From: Acerihabitans sp047324305
GTDB lineage: Bacteria; Pseudomonadota; Gammaproteobacteria; Enterobacterales; Enterobacteriaceae
Direction of reading: 5' to 3'
Assembly (NCBI RefSeq): GCF_047324305.1
Contig: NZ_CP178740.1
Coordinates: 1,736,001-1,800,000, forward strand
Length of the DNA stretch: 64,000 nucleotides
A model generated the notes under the pieces. It saw only the letters and a list, made by a program, of their open reading frames with translations, did not search any database and had not been told where the DNA came from. Positions 32,478-41,873 of this stretch are shown piece after piece (position 1 is the stretch's first letter; each line of letters opens with the position of its first letter). A program made the position numbers and the translations under genes.

Positions 32478-33077
32478 TTATTTGAAAATGCGGAAACGTT
32501 CTTCATCGTCGATAAATGTTTTTTCGCCCGCCGCCTGCTCAATGGAGCCAAACGGCATTTGCGCGCGCAGTTTCCAGCTGTCCGGCAATTCCCAGGTGCG
32601 TTTAACCTCATCGTCAATCAGGGGATTATAATGCTGCAATGTCGCGCCGATACGCTCCTGAGCCAGGGCCGTCCATACTGAAAATTGCGCAATGCCGGTG
32701 GAATGTTCCGACCAGATGGGGAAGTTATCGGCATAGGCGGCAAATTGCTTTTGCAAAACATCAATGACCTTGGTGTCTTCAAAAAACAGCACCGTCCCTT
32801 TGCCTGCGGCAAATGAGGCCAGTTTGGTTTCAGTGGCGGCGAAGGATTGCGCGGGCACAATCTTCCTCAGCGTTTCTTTAATGATATTCCATAATTTTTC
32901 ATGCTGTTCACCAAAGAGCACGACAACACGGGAGCTTTGAGAATTAAAGGACGAGGGGCTATGTTTGACCGCGTCTTTCACCAGCGAGGCGATCTGGTCT
33001 TCCGATAGCGCGACATTCCTGCCGATGGCGTAAATCGACCGGCGGGCTTTGATGACGTCCAGAAATGCATTGCTCAT
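32478..33077 (-). CDS. Nitroreductase-family oxidoreductase
   Basis: A 199-residue FMN-dependent nitroreductase-fold protein. It shows the N-terminal FMN-binding signature (VIKARRSIYAIGRNVALSED) and the SPSSFNSQSSRVVVLFG motif, then the C-terminal LPDSWKLRAQMPFGSIEQ. It is similar in size to the YdfN/HBN1-type subfamily that reduces nitro compounds and quinones. It is transcribed alone, divergent from the cupin gene. The natural substrate is unknown. Confidence 0.85.
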   Translation of the reverse strand: MSNAFLDVIKARRSIYAIGRNVALSEDQIASLVKDAVKHSPSSFNSQSSRVVVLFGEQHEKLWNIIKETLRKIVPAQSFAATETKLASFAAGKGTVLFFEDTKVIDVLQKQFAAYADNFPIWSEHSTGIAQFSVWTALAQERIGATLQHYNPLIDDEVKRTWELPDSWKLRAQMPFGSIEQAAGEKTFIDDEERFRIFK

Positions 33078-33271
33078 AGATCTACTCCTGTTAAAGGGAA
33101 ATTAATGAACGGCGGCTACAGGCGGTTCATCGCACCGGCTAGCTTATGCCTTGTCGGTGTAATCTGTAAATCATTCGCATCATTCTCTCGATTAACTATG
33201 CTGATAAGACTTATTGCGGATCTTCATGGCATTAGCCCATGACCTACCAGACGAGCAGGAGCGATGATCTT

Positions 33272-33790
33272 ATGACCATAGAAACCCTCGCGTTAAATGA
33301 AGCGGTGGGCGGCGTTCCCAACAGTCCGCTGCCCCTGGTCATCTATCGCCGCGTGATACCGGCGCAAACGCCCGATCCGGCGGCCTGGCTGGAACGTCAT
33401 TTTGCCGCCAATGATTGGCCGGCCCAGTGGCGGTATATTATCTATAACTTCACCCATTTCCATTCCAATTGCCACGAGCTGCTAGGTGTTTACGCCGGCG
33501 AATCCCAGGTGCAGTTCGGCGGTGAAAGCGGGCCGGTCGTCACTTTGTCCCTAGGCGATGTGGTGCTGATCCCGGCCGGCGTCGGCCATAAAGCGCTGCA
33601 ATCAAGCGAGGATTTTATGGTGGTCGGCGCTTATCCCAACGGCATGAACGCCGATTTATGCCGCGACGATCCCGCCAGGCTGGCCTCAGTGCAACAGCAT
33701 ATCGGGCAGGTGCCGTTACCGGCCACCGATCCGATCAGCGGCGATCGGGGCGGCATTACCACGCTATGGCATAATCCGGAACAAGCATAA
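33272..33790 (+). CDS. Cupin-domain protein (YjlB-like)
   Basis: A 172-residue cupin. The start at 33272 has AGGAG ten bases upstream; an ATG at 33239 lacks a ribosome-binding site. The cupin barrel runs from about 55 to 140, with metal-type residues in FTHFHSNCHELLGVYAGES and the second motif LSLGDVVLIPAGVGHKAL. The function in this family is unknown. It is the first of a short run of small detoxification-type genes on the same strand. Confidence 0.75.
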   Translation: MTIETLALNEAVGGVPNSPLPLVIYRRVIPAQTPDPAAWLERHFAANDWPAQWRYIIYNFTHFHSNCHELLGVYAGESQVQFGGESGPVVTLSLGDVVLIPAGVGHKALQSSEDFMVVGAYPNGMNADLCRDDPARLASVQQHIGQVPLPATDPISGDRGGITTLWHNPEQA

Positions 33791-33814
33791 GCCGGCGTAG
33801 AACAGGAGGAAACT

Positions 33815-34216
33815 ATGTCTCGAGTCCAGGCAGTCGATCATTTGGTTATCAGCGTTAGCGATATTGCCGTTTCCAAGAAATTCTACAGCGGATTGTTTAC
33901 GTTCCTGGGTTTTGACGTGATGGACGAAATGCCCGCGGCGATGGGCTGGAGCAACGGCACGACGCGCTTTTGGATTTACCAGGCGGACGAGCAGGGTAAA
34001 AAGCATCCTTATCGTAAAGGCGACGTGGGATTCCACCATTATGCCTGGTCGCTGAACAGCCGGCGGGACGTCGATGAGCTGCAGGCGTGGCTGGAACACA
34101 ACGGCGCCAGCATCGTCGACCCGGCCGGCGAATATTATGCGGACTATTATGCGGTCTTTTTCCTCGATCCCGACGGCCTGAAGCTGGAAGGCATGCATTA
34201 CGGCAAACAGGAGTAA
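33815..34216 (+). CDS. VOC-superfamily (glyoxalase-like) protein
   Basis: A 133-residue single-unit vicinal-oxygen-chelate protein. Metal-ligand candidates are His10 in AVDHLVISVSDI, a central His (GFHHYAWSL) and a C-terminal Glu (DPDGLKLEGMHY). Such proteins act as dimers on glyoxal-type, extradiol or antibiotic substrates; the substrate here is unknown. AGGAGG precedes the start. It lies 25 bases after the cupin gene. Confidence 0.85.
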   Translation: MSRVQAVDHLVISVSDIAVSKKFYSGLFTFLGFDVMDEMPAAMGWSNGTTRFWIYQADEQGKKHPYRKGDVGFHHYAWSLNSRRDVDELQAWLEHNGASIVDPAGEYYADYYAVFFLDPDGLKLEGMHYGKQE

Positions 34217-34302
34217 TACGCGGCCGGGCAATGGACCCGCCTGTCATATAGCGGAACCTGGGCCATACTTAGGTGACCCCCACTCACAAGGAGAAATTCC
34301 TG

Positions 34303-34659
34303 ATGAAAGAGATCGGCGCAAACGGCCAGGTGGATTACGTTGAGTTCAACGTCAGCGATATCCAGCGTGCCAAACAGTTCTATGGTTCGGCGTTCGGTTG
34401 GGCGTTTACGGATTACGGCCCGACCTATACCGAATTCTACGATGGCAGGATTACCGGCGGCTTTACCTCCACCGAGGCGATTACCCCGGGCGGCGGCCCG
34501 CTGGTCATTTTCTACGCCAGCGATCTGCCCGGCACGCTGAAAAAGCTGGAAGCCGCCGGCGCGGAAATCGTCAAGCCGATATTCGCCTTCCCCGGCGGGC
34601 AACGCTTTCATTTCAAGGATCCCGACGGCTACATATTAGGCGTTTGGACGGAAGATTAG
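34303..34659 (+). CDS. Second VOC-superfamily protein
   Basis: A 118-residue VOC protein with start at 34303, where AAGGAG is well placed (an upstream ATG at 34273 is not). The sequence has VDYVEFNVSDIQRAKQFYGS, the loop FTSTEAITPGGGPLVIFYAS and the end HFKDPDGYILGVWTED. The type resembles YdhF/CarF-like lyase homologues. The N-terminal metal position is Glu rather than His (VEFNV), so metal binding may be lost or altered. Function unknown. Confidence 0.8.
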   Translation: MKEIGANGQVDYVEFNVSDIQRAKQFYGSAFGWAFTDYGPTYTEFYDGRITGGFTSTEAITPGGGPLVIFYASDLPGTLKKLEAAGAEIVKPIFAFPGGQRFHFKDPDGYILGVWTED

Positions 34660-34776
34660 CCGGCGCGGAAAATCTGCGATCCTCCTGTCAAAAATAAAAC
34701 AGCGTTCTATTTTTGCGACGCCGTCATGCTACCCTATGGCATCAGATCATGACTTCATAGGATAACAGGAGGAATT

Positions 34777-35376
34777 ATGTCCAAGACAGTCGCCGTATTG
34801 CTGGCGAAGGGTTTTGAGGAAGCGGAAGCCATCATCGTAATTGATGTGCTGCGCCGCTTGGATATCAAGGTTGAAACCCTCTCATGTCAGGATAGGCTTG
34901 AGCTGGTGAGCTATCACCAGATCCGGATGTTCGCCGACGCCCTGCTCGAGCATCGCCGGGAGACGCTCTATGACGCGGTGGTGATCCCCGGCGGCCTTGA
35001 GGGTACGGTCAACCTGGCCGCTAATCCGCTGGTAACGGATTTTATCCGCCGCCACGATGAGGCTGGCAAATGGATTTGTCCGTTATGCTCGGCCGCGGCC
35101 CGGGTGCTGGGCGGCAACGATTTACTCAAGGGACGCCGCTATGTGTGCTCCGGCGATCTGCACCGGGGAATCAGCGACGGCCGCTTTATTGATGAGAAAG
35201 TGGTCGAGGACGGCAACCTGCTCAGCGGTAAAGGACTGGGCGTCGCCTTTGATTTTGCCTTTTCCCTGGCCTATCGCCTCACCGGCGATCAACAAAAGAC
35301 CGACTTCCAGGTTGAGCATATCTATTACGATTACTGGCGCACGTCAGCGCCGTTAGGCGGTATTGTCCCGAATTAG
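34777..35376 (+). CDS. DJ-1/PfpI-family protein (YajL-like)
   Basis: A 199-residue class I glutamine-amidotransferase-like protein of the DJ-1 type, probably a methylglyoxal/protein-repair or oxidative-stress enzyme. Motifs are the N-terminal acid cluster GFEEAEAIIVIDVLRR, and the nucleophile elbow WICPLCSAAARVL, where C104 aligns best with the reactive Cys. The DJ-1 catalytic Glu is within FEEAE (14-17). GGAGG precedes the start. The row of VOC and DJ-1 genes suggests reactive-carbonyl defence. Confidence 0.85.
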   Translation: MSKTVAVLLAKGFEEAEAIIVIDVLRRLDIKVETLSCQDRLELVSYHQIRMFADALLEHRRETLYDAVVIPGGLEGTVNLAANPLVTDFIRRHDEAGKWICPLCSAAARVLGGNDLLKGRRYVCSGDLHRGISDGRFIDEKVVEDGNLLSGKGLGVAFDFAFSLAYRLTGDQQKTDFQVEHIYYDYWRTSAPLGGIVPN

Positions 35377-35458
35377 CCCGATCATGGCCGGATTTAGCCT
35401 GTTTATGTGCCCTACCCATGGGCACTATAGTGCTACAGCATTATCACGGAGTCCGGAA

Positions 35459-36007
35459 ATGGCACAAAGCGCGTTATTGATTATCGATGTCCAGCAATCT
35501 TTCCTGCAGCGTCCCTTCTGGTCGGAAGACGACGTGCCCGCCTTTCAACAGGCGCTGCTGTCACTTATCGCCGGGTGCCGGCAGCGCGGCGCGGCGCTGG
35601 TGGATATTTTCCATAACAGCGGCGACGGCCCCTTTAGCCCGCAGTCCGGCCTGGTAAAACCGCTGCCGTTCCTGACCCATACCGCCGACGCCACGTTCCA
35701 CAAACATGTCCATAACGCCCTGACCGAATCCGGACTGCGCGCATGGCTGGATGAGCGGGACATCAAGCACGTGATCATCGCCGGCATCCGCACCGAGCAG
35801 TGTTGCGAAACCACTGCCCGGGTGGCGTCGGACCTGGGGTATCGCGTCACTTTCGTGACCGAGGCGACGCTGACGTTTCCCATGACCCATGACGGCCGGA
35901 CGCTGAGCAGCGCGGATCTCAAGCACCACACCGAAACGGTGCTTATCGACCGTTTCGCCGCTATCCGCACCGTGGCCGGCTGCCTGGAGGAACTGGAGCA
36001 AGCGTGA
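35459..36007 (+). CDS. Isochorismatase-family hydrolase
   Basis: A 182-residue cysteine hydrolase. The start at 35459 gives the canonical MAQSALLIIDVQQSFLQRPF opening with the catalytic Asp; the Lys is in TFHKHVHNALTES and the nucleophile Cys in IAGIRTEQCCETTARVASDL. These enzymes cleave isochorismate or amides such as nicotinamide. The stop overlaps the start of the next gene by four bases, so the two are coupled and the regulator probably responds to a related substrate. Confidence 0.87.
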   Translation: MAQSALLIIDVQQSFLQRPFWSEDDVPAFQQALLSLIAGCRQRGAALVDIFHNSGDGPFSPQSGLVKPLPFLTHTADATFHKHVHNALTESGLRAWLDERDIKHVIIAGIRTEQCCETTARVASDLGYRVTFVTEATLTFPMTHDGRTLSSADLKHHTETVLIDRFAAIRTVAGCLEELEQA

Positions 36008-36921
36008 TGCGTGATGTTTATTTCCTGGTATTGCCCCAGGTCATGGCGCTGGATCTCACCGGCCCGGCGGAGGTGCTGGCGCTGTCCGGCGCCTTCAGGC
36101 TGCACTACATCGGCCCGCAGGAGGAGATTGCCACCTCCATCGGCATGACCGTCAGCCGGATTGCGCCGCTGCCGGCCTCCCTGCCGCCGGACAGCATCGT
36201 GGTGCTGGCGGGTGTCGCCGACTCCCGCCAGCAGCTGGACAGCGCGCCGGCGCTGGAGGCGCAGCGGTGGCTGCGTGAGCGCCGATCATCCTTTCAGGAT
36301 CGGACATGGACGCTGGTGTGCGTTTGCTCCGGGTCGCTGCTGGCCGGGCGGGCCGGCCTGCTGGACGGGTATCGCTGCACCACCCACCATGACGTGATGG
36401 AGCGCCTGCGCCAGCAGGCTCCCGCGGCCCTGGTCAAGGACAACCGGATTTTTGTCGAGGATCGGGGGGTATTTACCAGCGCTGGCATTACCGCCGGTAT
36501 TGACCTGGCCCTGTACCTGGTCAGCCTGTATGTCGGGCCGCAGCAGGCCATGGCCACTGCCCGGGAAATGGTGGTTTATTTCCGCCGCGGCGGCGACGAC
36601 CCGCAGCTTTCGCCCTGGCTGCGCCACCGTAATCACCTGCACCCGGCGGTACACCGCGCCCAGGACATCCTGGCCCATGAGCCGGAGGCGGAATGGCGCC
36701 TTGACGCGCTGGCGCGGCAGGTATTTATGAGCAGCCGCCATTTGACCCGGCTGTTCCGGGAACATCTAGGGCTTAGCGTCAGGGAATATCACGAACAGCT
36801 GCGACTGGCGGTGGCGCAGCAGCGTTTACAGCAGGGCCAGGGCATCGAGAAATCGGCGCTGGCCGCCGGTTTTTCCTCCAGCCGCCAGTTGCGCCGGGCG
36901 CAGCAGCGCTGGCAGGAATAA
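36004..36921 (+). CDS. GlxA-family AraC-type transcription regulator
   Basis: A 305-residue regulator with an N-terminal DJ-1/PfpI-like sensor domain (about 1-195; elbow VCVCSGSLLAGRAGLLDGYR) and a C-terminal AraC double helix-turn-helix (about 215-305; LDALARQVFMSSRHLTRLFR). It begins in ATGA with the isochorismatase gene and probably controls it. Confidence 0.87.
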   Translation: MMRDVYFLVLPQVMALDLTGPAEVLALSGAFRLHYIGPQEEIATSIGMTVSRIAPLPASLPPDSIVVLAGVADSRQQLDSAPALEAQRWLRERRSSFQDRTWTLVCVCSGSLLAGRAGLLDGYRCTTHHDVMERLRQQAPAALVKDNRIFVEDRGVFTSAGITAGIDLALYLVSLYVGPQQAMATAREMVVYFRRGGDDPQLSPWLRHRNHLHPAVHRAQDILAHEPEAEWRLDALARQVFMSSRHLTRLFREHLGLSVREYHEQLRLAVAQQRLQQGQGIEKSALAAGFSSSRQLRRAQQRWQE

Positions 36922-36956
36922 CGCCCTGCCGGCATATCAACCCCGGATCCGGGATT

Positions 36957-37958
36957 TCAGCTGACCCAGCGGCGCACATCAACGCGCCGTAGCCCCGCCG
37001 CCAGCAGCAGGCTCACCAACAGCGTGGCGATAAACACATACATGATATCCAGCGGCGGCGCCGCTTTAAAATCCAGGCCATGGGTGCGGATAAAATGAAT
37101 GATAAACGCATGAAAGCCATAAATAGCCAGCGAATAGCGCGAGATCAGGCGTAGCGGCGGCCACCATTGCCGCCGGCAGGCCTGTTTAAAAAATACAAAC
37201 AGGCTGACGGCGCCGATACATACCAGGGGGCCGCAATAAAGGTAATAGGTATCGGCGAAGTCGCCATTAACGATCAGCTGCTTTTTCGTGCCCACCGCCA
37301 CCAGCACGACACTGATAATAAACAGCGCCGCGGCGATCACGGGGATTTTTTTACCGCGCAGATCAAGCATACCCACGGCCCGGCCCAGCACCGCATACAA
37401 GATGTAATAAAACGTATCGCCGCTGATAAACAGGTTTACCGGCAGCAAGGTTATATGGCCGCGATTGAACGTTACGGTGTTGGGATTGGCCATCACCGCC
37501 AGCAGCACTATTATCGTCGCCAGAAAACCGGCGGACACCGGTTTGATTTCGATCAGCGGCGACAGCAGATAAATGACCATCACCGCGTAGAAAAACCAAA
37601 GATGGTAGAAAACCGGCTTCTGCAAAGCCCCTTCCAGCGCCCGCGCCGCGTTGATGGGGGTAAAAAGCGCCATATACAGCAGCCCGATCAGGCTGTAAAA
37701 CAGCAGGCATAGCCCCATGCGCAGGAAATGTCTGGCGCCGGCGCGCCTGGCGCCGAAAAAAAGAAAGCCCGATATCATAAAAAATAGCGGAACGGCAACC
37801 CGCGACGCGGAGTTAAGCACATTGGCCAGCAGCCAGTTGTGCTCACCGATGTCCAGGCCATGGGTAACATAAAACGAGGTGGTGTGGATCATTATCACCA
37901 TCATGCAGGCCAGCGCACGCAGATTATCTATCCAGTCAATTCTTTTATCTTCGTCCAC
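36957..37958 (-). CDS. wecH: O-acetyltransferase WecH
   Basis: A 333-residue acyltransferase-3 membrane protein with about ten helices. It strongly resembles E. coli WecH (DNLRALACMMVIMIHTTSFY, SASRVAVPLFFMISGFLFFG, FYHLWFFYAVMVIYLLSPLI, SGDTFYYILYAVLGRAVGM), which acetylates enterobacterial common antigen. The catalytic His is in MIHTTSF. In E. coli wecH lies close to glyQS, in the same chromosomal region. A GTG or ATG start near 37958 is likely; the displayed one begins MDEDKRIDWIDNL. Confidence 0.9.
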   Translation of the reverse strand: MDEDKRIDWIDNLRALACMMVIMIHTTSFYVTHGLDIGEHNWLLANVLNSASRVAVPLFFMISGFLFFGARRAGARHFLRMGLCLLFYSLIGLLYMALFTPINAARALEGALQKPVFYHLWFFYAVMVIYLLSPLIEIKPVSAGFLATIIVLLAVMANPNTVTFNRGHITLLPVNLFISGDTFYYILYAVLGRAVGMLDLRGKKIPVIAAALFIISVVLVAVGTKKQLIVNGDFADTYYLYCGPLVCIGAVSLFVFFKQACRRQWWPPLRLISRYSLAIYGFHAFIIHFIRTHGLDFKAAPPLDIMYVFIATLLVSLLLAAGLRRVDVRRWVS

Positions 37959-38187
37959 TCACTTCATCCCTATCCGCATTTTGTATGCATACGCTTAATC
38001 TTCAATATCTTAAAAATAGGCTATATATCTACAAATGAGGAAGCAAAGTAAAAAATGAATTATCCGGATGAAGGATAATTTCGGCCGGGGTTGCGTGGGA
38101 TTTAAAATAAATGCAAAATAGCCGGCCAATGTTAAAAACATTGACGGATTATTTTGTTTTTAACTCTATATTTCAGCTGGTTATAAT

Positions 38188-39432
38188 ATGCAAAGCTCAT
38201 TATCTCCCTCCGTTCGTTTAGGCCGGAGGGCGTTGCTATTTCCGTTATGCCTGGTGCTGTTCGAATTTGCCGTCTATATCGGCAACGACATGATCCAGCC
38301 GGGCATGATGGCGGTGGTCGCATCCTTTAATGCGGGCCGGGAATGGGTTCCGACCTCCATGACCGCCTACCTGGGCGGCGGCATGGTGCTGCAATGGCTG
38401 CTGGGGCCATTGTCGGATCGCCGTGGCCGGCGCCCGGTAATGCTGGCCGGGGTGATGTTTTTTATTGCCGCCTGCCTCGGCATTCTGCTGGCGCAAACCA
38501 TTGAGCAATTTATGGCGCTGCGTTTTTTACAAGGGTTCGGACTGTGTTTTATCGGCGCGGTGGGCTATGCCACCATCCAGGAGTCGTTCGATGAAGCCAC
38601 CTGCATCAAAATTACCGCGCTGATGGCCAACGTCGCGCTGATTGCCCCGTTATTAGGCCCGCTGGCCGGCTCCATTATTATCCAGCTGGCTTCCTGGCAG
38701 GTCATGTTCGTGCTGTTTGCCGGCCTCTCGGCCATCGCGCTGGCGGGCTTGTGGCGCGCCATGCCCGAAACCGCCTCGCGCCTGGGGGAGTCGTTTTCTC
38801 CGGGCGGCCTGTGGCGCGACTATAAGGTGGTGCTGACCAACCGCCAGTTCCTGTACGGCGCCATGGCCATCGGACTGGCCTGCCTGCCGTTGCTGTCCTG
38901 GCTGGCCCAGTCGCCGGTGATCCTGATGGGCGACGGGGGGATGACGCCGATGGAATACGGCTTGCTGCAGATGCCGGTGTTCGGCGCGCTGATCCTGGGC
39001 AACATCACCCTGGCGCGATTAAGCGGCCGGCGTACCGTGGATCGGCTGATCAAGCTCGGCGCCGCGCCGATCATCGGCGGGCTGGTGCTGGCCACCGCGG
39101 CCACCCTGTTCTCGCCCCACGCCTATCTGTGGATGACCGCCGGCATGAGCCTGTACGCCTACGGCATCGGCGTCGCCAACGCCGGCCTGTACCGGCTGAC
39201 GCTGTTTTCCTGCGCCATGAGCAAGGGCACCGTGTCCGCCGCGCTGGGCATGCTGAACATTATGGTTTATACCCTGGGCATCGAACTGGCAAAAACGCTG
39301 TACGCCCAGGGCGGCAGCGGCCTGTTCAACCTGTTTAACCTGATAAGCGTGCTGGGCTGGTATACGCTGGTGCGGCTGTTTATCCGCCGCCGCGCATCCA
39401 CGCTGACGTCCATTCCCACGCCCGCGCTATAA
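38188..39432 (+). CDS. mdfA: MFS multidrug transporter MdfA
   Basis: A 414-residue drug:proton antiporter closely similar to E. coli MdfA (410 residues). The substrate- and proton-binding acids of helix 1 are conserved at the same numbers, E26 and D34 (FEFAVYIGNDMIQPGM), as is the loop GPLSDRRGRRPVMLAGV and LRFLQGFGLCFIGAVGYA with the key Arg. It exports cationic and neutral drugs such as chloramphenicol. A strong terminator follows at 39446. Confidence 0.93.
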   Translation: MQSSLSPSVRLGRRALLFPLCLVLFEFAVYIGNDMIQPGMMAVVASFNAGREWVPTSMTAYLGGGMVLQWLLGPLSDRRGRRPVMLAGVMFFIAACLGILLAQTIEQFMALRFLQGFGLCFIGAVGYATIQESFDEATCIKITALMANVALIAPLLGPLAGSIIIQLASWQVMFVLFAGLSAIALAGLWRAMPETASRLGESFSPGGLWRDYKVVLTNRQFLYGAMAIGLACLPLLSWLAQSPVILMGDGGMTPMEYGLLQMPVFGALILGNITLARLSGRRTVDRLIKLGAAPIIGGLVLATAATLFSPHAYLWMTAGMSLYAYGIGVANAGLYRLTLFSCAMSKGTVSAALGMLNIMVYTLGIELAKTLYAQGGSGLFNLFNLISVLGWYTLVRLFIRRRASTLTSIPTPAL

Positions 39433-39445
39433 GCGTCAGCAAGAG

Positions 39446-39469
39446 AAAGGCCGGCAAAGGCCGGCCTTT
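39446..39469. terminator. Terminator between mdfA and aldB
   Basis: AAAGGCCGG and CCGGCCTTT, nine-base arms with a six-base loop, then TTTG. It serves convergent mdfA and aldB. Confidence 0.85.
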
Positions 39470-39481
39470 GTCACCCTGGGG

Positions 39482-41020
39482 TTAAAACAGCCCCATCGGC
39501 TGATCGGAGTAGCTGACCAGCAGGCATTTGGTCTGCTGGTAATGCTCGAGCATCATCTTATGGGTTTCGCGCCCGATACCGGACTGCTTATAACCGCCGA
39601 AGGCGGCATGGGCGGGATAGGCATGGTAGCAATTGGTCCATACCCGGCCGGCCTGGATGCCGCGGCCCATTTTATAGGCCACGTTGCCGTCGCGGCTCCA
39701 GACCCCGGCGCCCAAGCCGTAATCCGTATCGTTGGCCAGCGCCAGCGCCTCATCCATATCCTTAAAGGTGGTTACCGCCAGCACCGGACCGAAGATTTCC
39801 TCCTGGAAGACGCGCATACTGTTTTTGCCGAACAAAATGGTCGGCTCCAGGTAGTAGCCCTCGGACAGTTGCCCCTCCATCTGTTTGCGCCGCCCGCCGG
39901 TGAGGATCTCGGCGCCTTCTTTTTTGCCGATATCAATATAGTTGAGAATGGTGTCCATTTGCCCCGAGGATACCTGCGCCCCCAGCTGGGTCCGGGCATC
40001 AAGGGGATTGCCGCTGCGGATGGCCTCGACGCGTTTTACCGCCCGCTCCATAAACCGCTCATAAATCGATTCCTGCACCAGCGCCCGGCTTGGGCAGGTG
40101 CAGACTTCGCCCTGGTTAAAGGCAAACAGGGCAAACCCTTCCAGCGCCTTATCAAAAAATGCATCTTCCTGATTCATGACGTCGGCAAAAAAGATATTCG
40201 GCGATTTGCCGCCCAGTTCCAGCGTGACGGGAATGATGTTTTGCGCCGCATAGCTCATGATGCGCTGGCCTACTTCCGTGGAGCCGGTAAAGGCCACTTT
40301 GGCCACGCGTTTTGAGGTGGCGAGGTATTCGCCGATTTCGGCGCCCGCCCCGTTGACCACGTTAATCACCCCCGCCGGCAGCAAATCCTGAATCAGTTCC
40401 ATCATCACCAGGATGGAGAGCGGGGTCAGCTTGGCCGGCTTAAGGACGATACAGTTGCCGGCGGCCAGCGCCGGGGCCATTTTCCAGCAGGCCATCAGCA
40501 GCGGGAAATTCCACGGAATAATTTGCGCCACCACGCCCAGCGGTTCATGAAAATGGTAGGCGACCGTATCGCCGTCGATTTCGCTGATGCCCCCTTCCTG
40601 GGCGCGCGCGCAGGAGGCGAAATAACGAAAATGGTCGATAGCCAGGGGCACGTCGGCGGCGCTGGTCTCACGAATCGGCTTGCCGTTGTCCCAGGTTTCC
40701 ACCGCCGCCAGCAGTTCGACGTTTTGCTCCAGGCGATCGGCGATGCGCAGCATGATATTGGCGCGGGTCTGTACCGACATCGCGCCCCACTCCGCTTTCG
40801 CCTTATGGGCGGCATCCAGCGCAAGGTCGACGTCGTCAGAGCTGGAACTGGCGATTTCGCACAGCGGCAGGCCGGTTACCGGCGTCAGGTTGACAAAATA
40901 ATCACCTTTTACCGGCGCGACCCAAGCACCGCCGATAAAGTTGTCGTAACGGGGTTTAAGTTTGAGCGGATAACCATATTCGCCGGGTATTAACCGGCTT
41001 GAGGGGGGATTGTAAGCCAT
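39482..41020 (-). CDS. aldB: Aldehyde dehydrogenase AldB
   Basis: A 512-residue NADP-dependent aldehyde dehydrogenase, the same length as E. coli AldB, oxidising acetaldehyde and related aldehydes. Start 41020 has AGGAG in place; an upstream ATG at 41050 does not. Catalytic Cys is in NQGEVCTCPSRALVQESIYE, general-base Glu in VTLELGGKSPNIFFADV, cofactor loop in VAFTGSTEVGQRIM. In E. coli it is followed by yiaY, selB, selA and yibF; here yibF-like lies directly upstream with only 140 bases between. Confidence 0.93.
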   Translation of the reverse strand: MAYNPPSSRLIPGEYGYPLKLKPRYDNFIGGAWVAPVKGDYFVNLTPVTGLPLCEIASSSSDDVDLALDAAHKAKAEWGAMSVQTRANIMLRIADRLEQNVELLAAVETWDNGKPIRETSAADVPLAIDHFRYFASCARAQEGGISEIDGDTVAYHFHEPLGVVAQIIPWNFPLLMACWKMAPALAAGNCIVLKPAKLTPLSILVMMELIQDLLPAGVINVVNGAGAEIGEYLATSKRVAKVAFTGSTEVGQRIMSYAAQNIIPVTLELGGKSPNIFFADVMNQEDAFFDKALEGFALFAFNQGEVCTCPSRALVQESIYERFMERAVKRVEAIRSGNPLDARTQLGAQVSSGQMDTILNYIDIGKKEGAEILTGGRRKQMEGQLSEGYYLEPTILFGKNSMRVFQEEIFGPVLAVTTFKDMDEALALANDTDYGLGAGVWSRDGNVAYKMGRGIQAGRVWTNCYHAYPAHAAFGGYKQSGIGRETHKMMLEHYQQTKCLLVSYSDQPMGLF

Positions 41021-41160
41021 GTTTTCTCCTAGACACTGTGACTTTACCAAGAGTGGGCTGGGCTGATAAACGCTATCCTTTAACGTTAGCTGCAGCGGAC
41101 ACCACGAGACAGGTAAGGAGGGAATGAATTTTAACTATTCGAGAGGGTTCACAGTTTGTG

Positions 41161-41796
41161 TCATAACATTTCAGTGCCATACAGTGCCGCTGCTACTGGC
41201 GGCGCAGTACGGGCAAAACTGGTGCGCGCAAACAGCCGTTCCGCCAGCGCCACCAGCATCGGCCGATTCACGCACCAGTTGGGCATCACGCGGCGATAAT
41301 TGATAAACCCCAGCGTGCAGGCCACGGCAATATCGGCAAGCGTCAGGGTGGGGCCGTTAAGCCGCCTGCCCTCGTGGGCATGTTCCTCCAGCGCGTCCAG
41401 GCCGCGGCAGATTTTTGCGCGCTGGTTCAACAGCACGTTTTCATCGGGGCCGCCGCCGCGCCCGCATTCGCGGACGATGGCCATGGCCGCATCCGTCACG
41501 CCGTCGGCCAGCGCTTCAATTTGCCTCACCCGCAGCGCTTCCAGGCGATCGGCCGGCAGCAGCGGCGGTTCGGGATGGGCCAACTCCAGATATTCCGCGA
41601 TGATGGGCGAATCAAAGATACCCTCGCCCCGCTCGTTAAGCAGTACCGGCACCTTGCCCAACGGGTTCACCGCCGTGACGCAGGCATCACGACCGTTAGG
41701 AGAGGCGCTGACCAATTCAAAGGCAATATCCTTTTCCAGCAGGATAACTGAGATTTTCCGCACGTAAGGACTGGTATAGCTGCCTAACAGTTTCAT
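41161..41796 (-). CDS. yibF: Glutathione S-transferase YibF-like
   Basis: A 211-residue GST with a thioredoxin-fold N-terminal domain (MKLLGSYTSPYVRKISVILL, NPLGKVPVLLNERGEGIFDS with the cis-Pro and glutathione-binding Ser) and an all-helical C-terminal domain ending RTSFARTAPPVAAALYGTEM. It resembles E. coli YibF (202 residues). The substrate is unknown. Confidence 0.85.
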   Translation of the reverse strand: MKLLGSYTSPYVRKISVILLEKDIAFELVSASPNGRDACVTAVNPLGKVPVLLNERGEGIFDSPIIAEYLELAHPEPPLLPADRLEALRVRQIEALADGVTDAAMAIVRECGRGGGPDENVLLNQRAKICRGLDALEEHAHEGRRLNGPTLTLADIAVACTLGFINYRRVMPNWCVNRPMLVALAERLFARTSFARTAPPVAAALYGTEML

Positions 41797-41873
41797 TGGT
41801 TCGCCTCCGGTGGCCGTGGTCGCACAAATCAGTATGGCTCATGACACAGAAGTTTAAGTTAGAGAAGCCGTAT

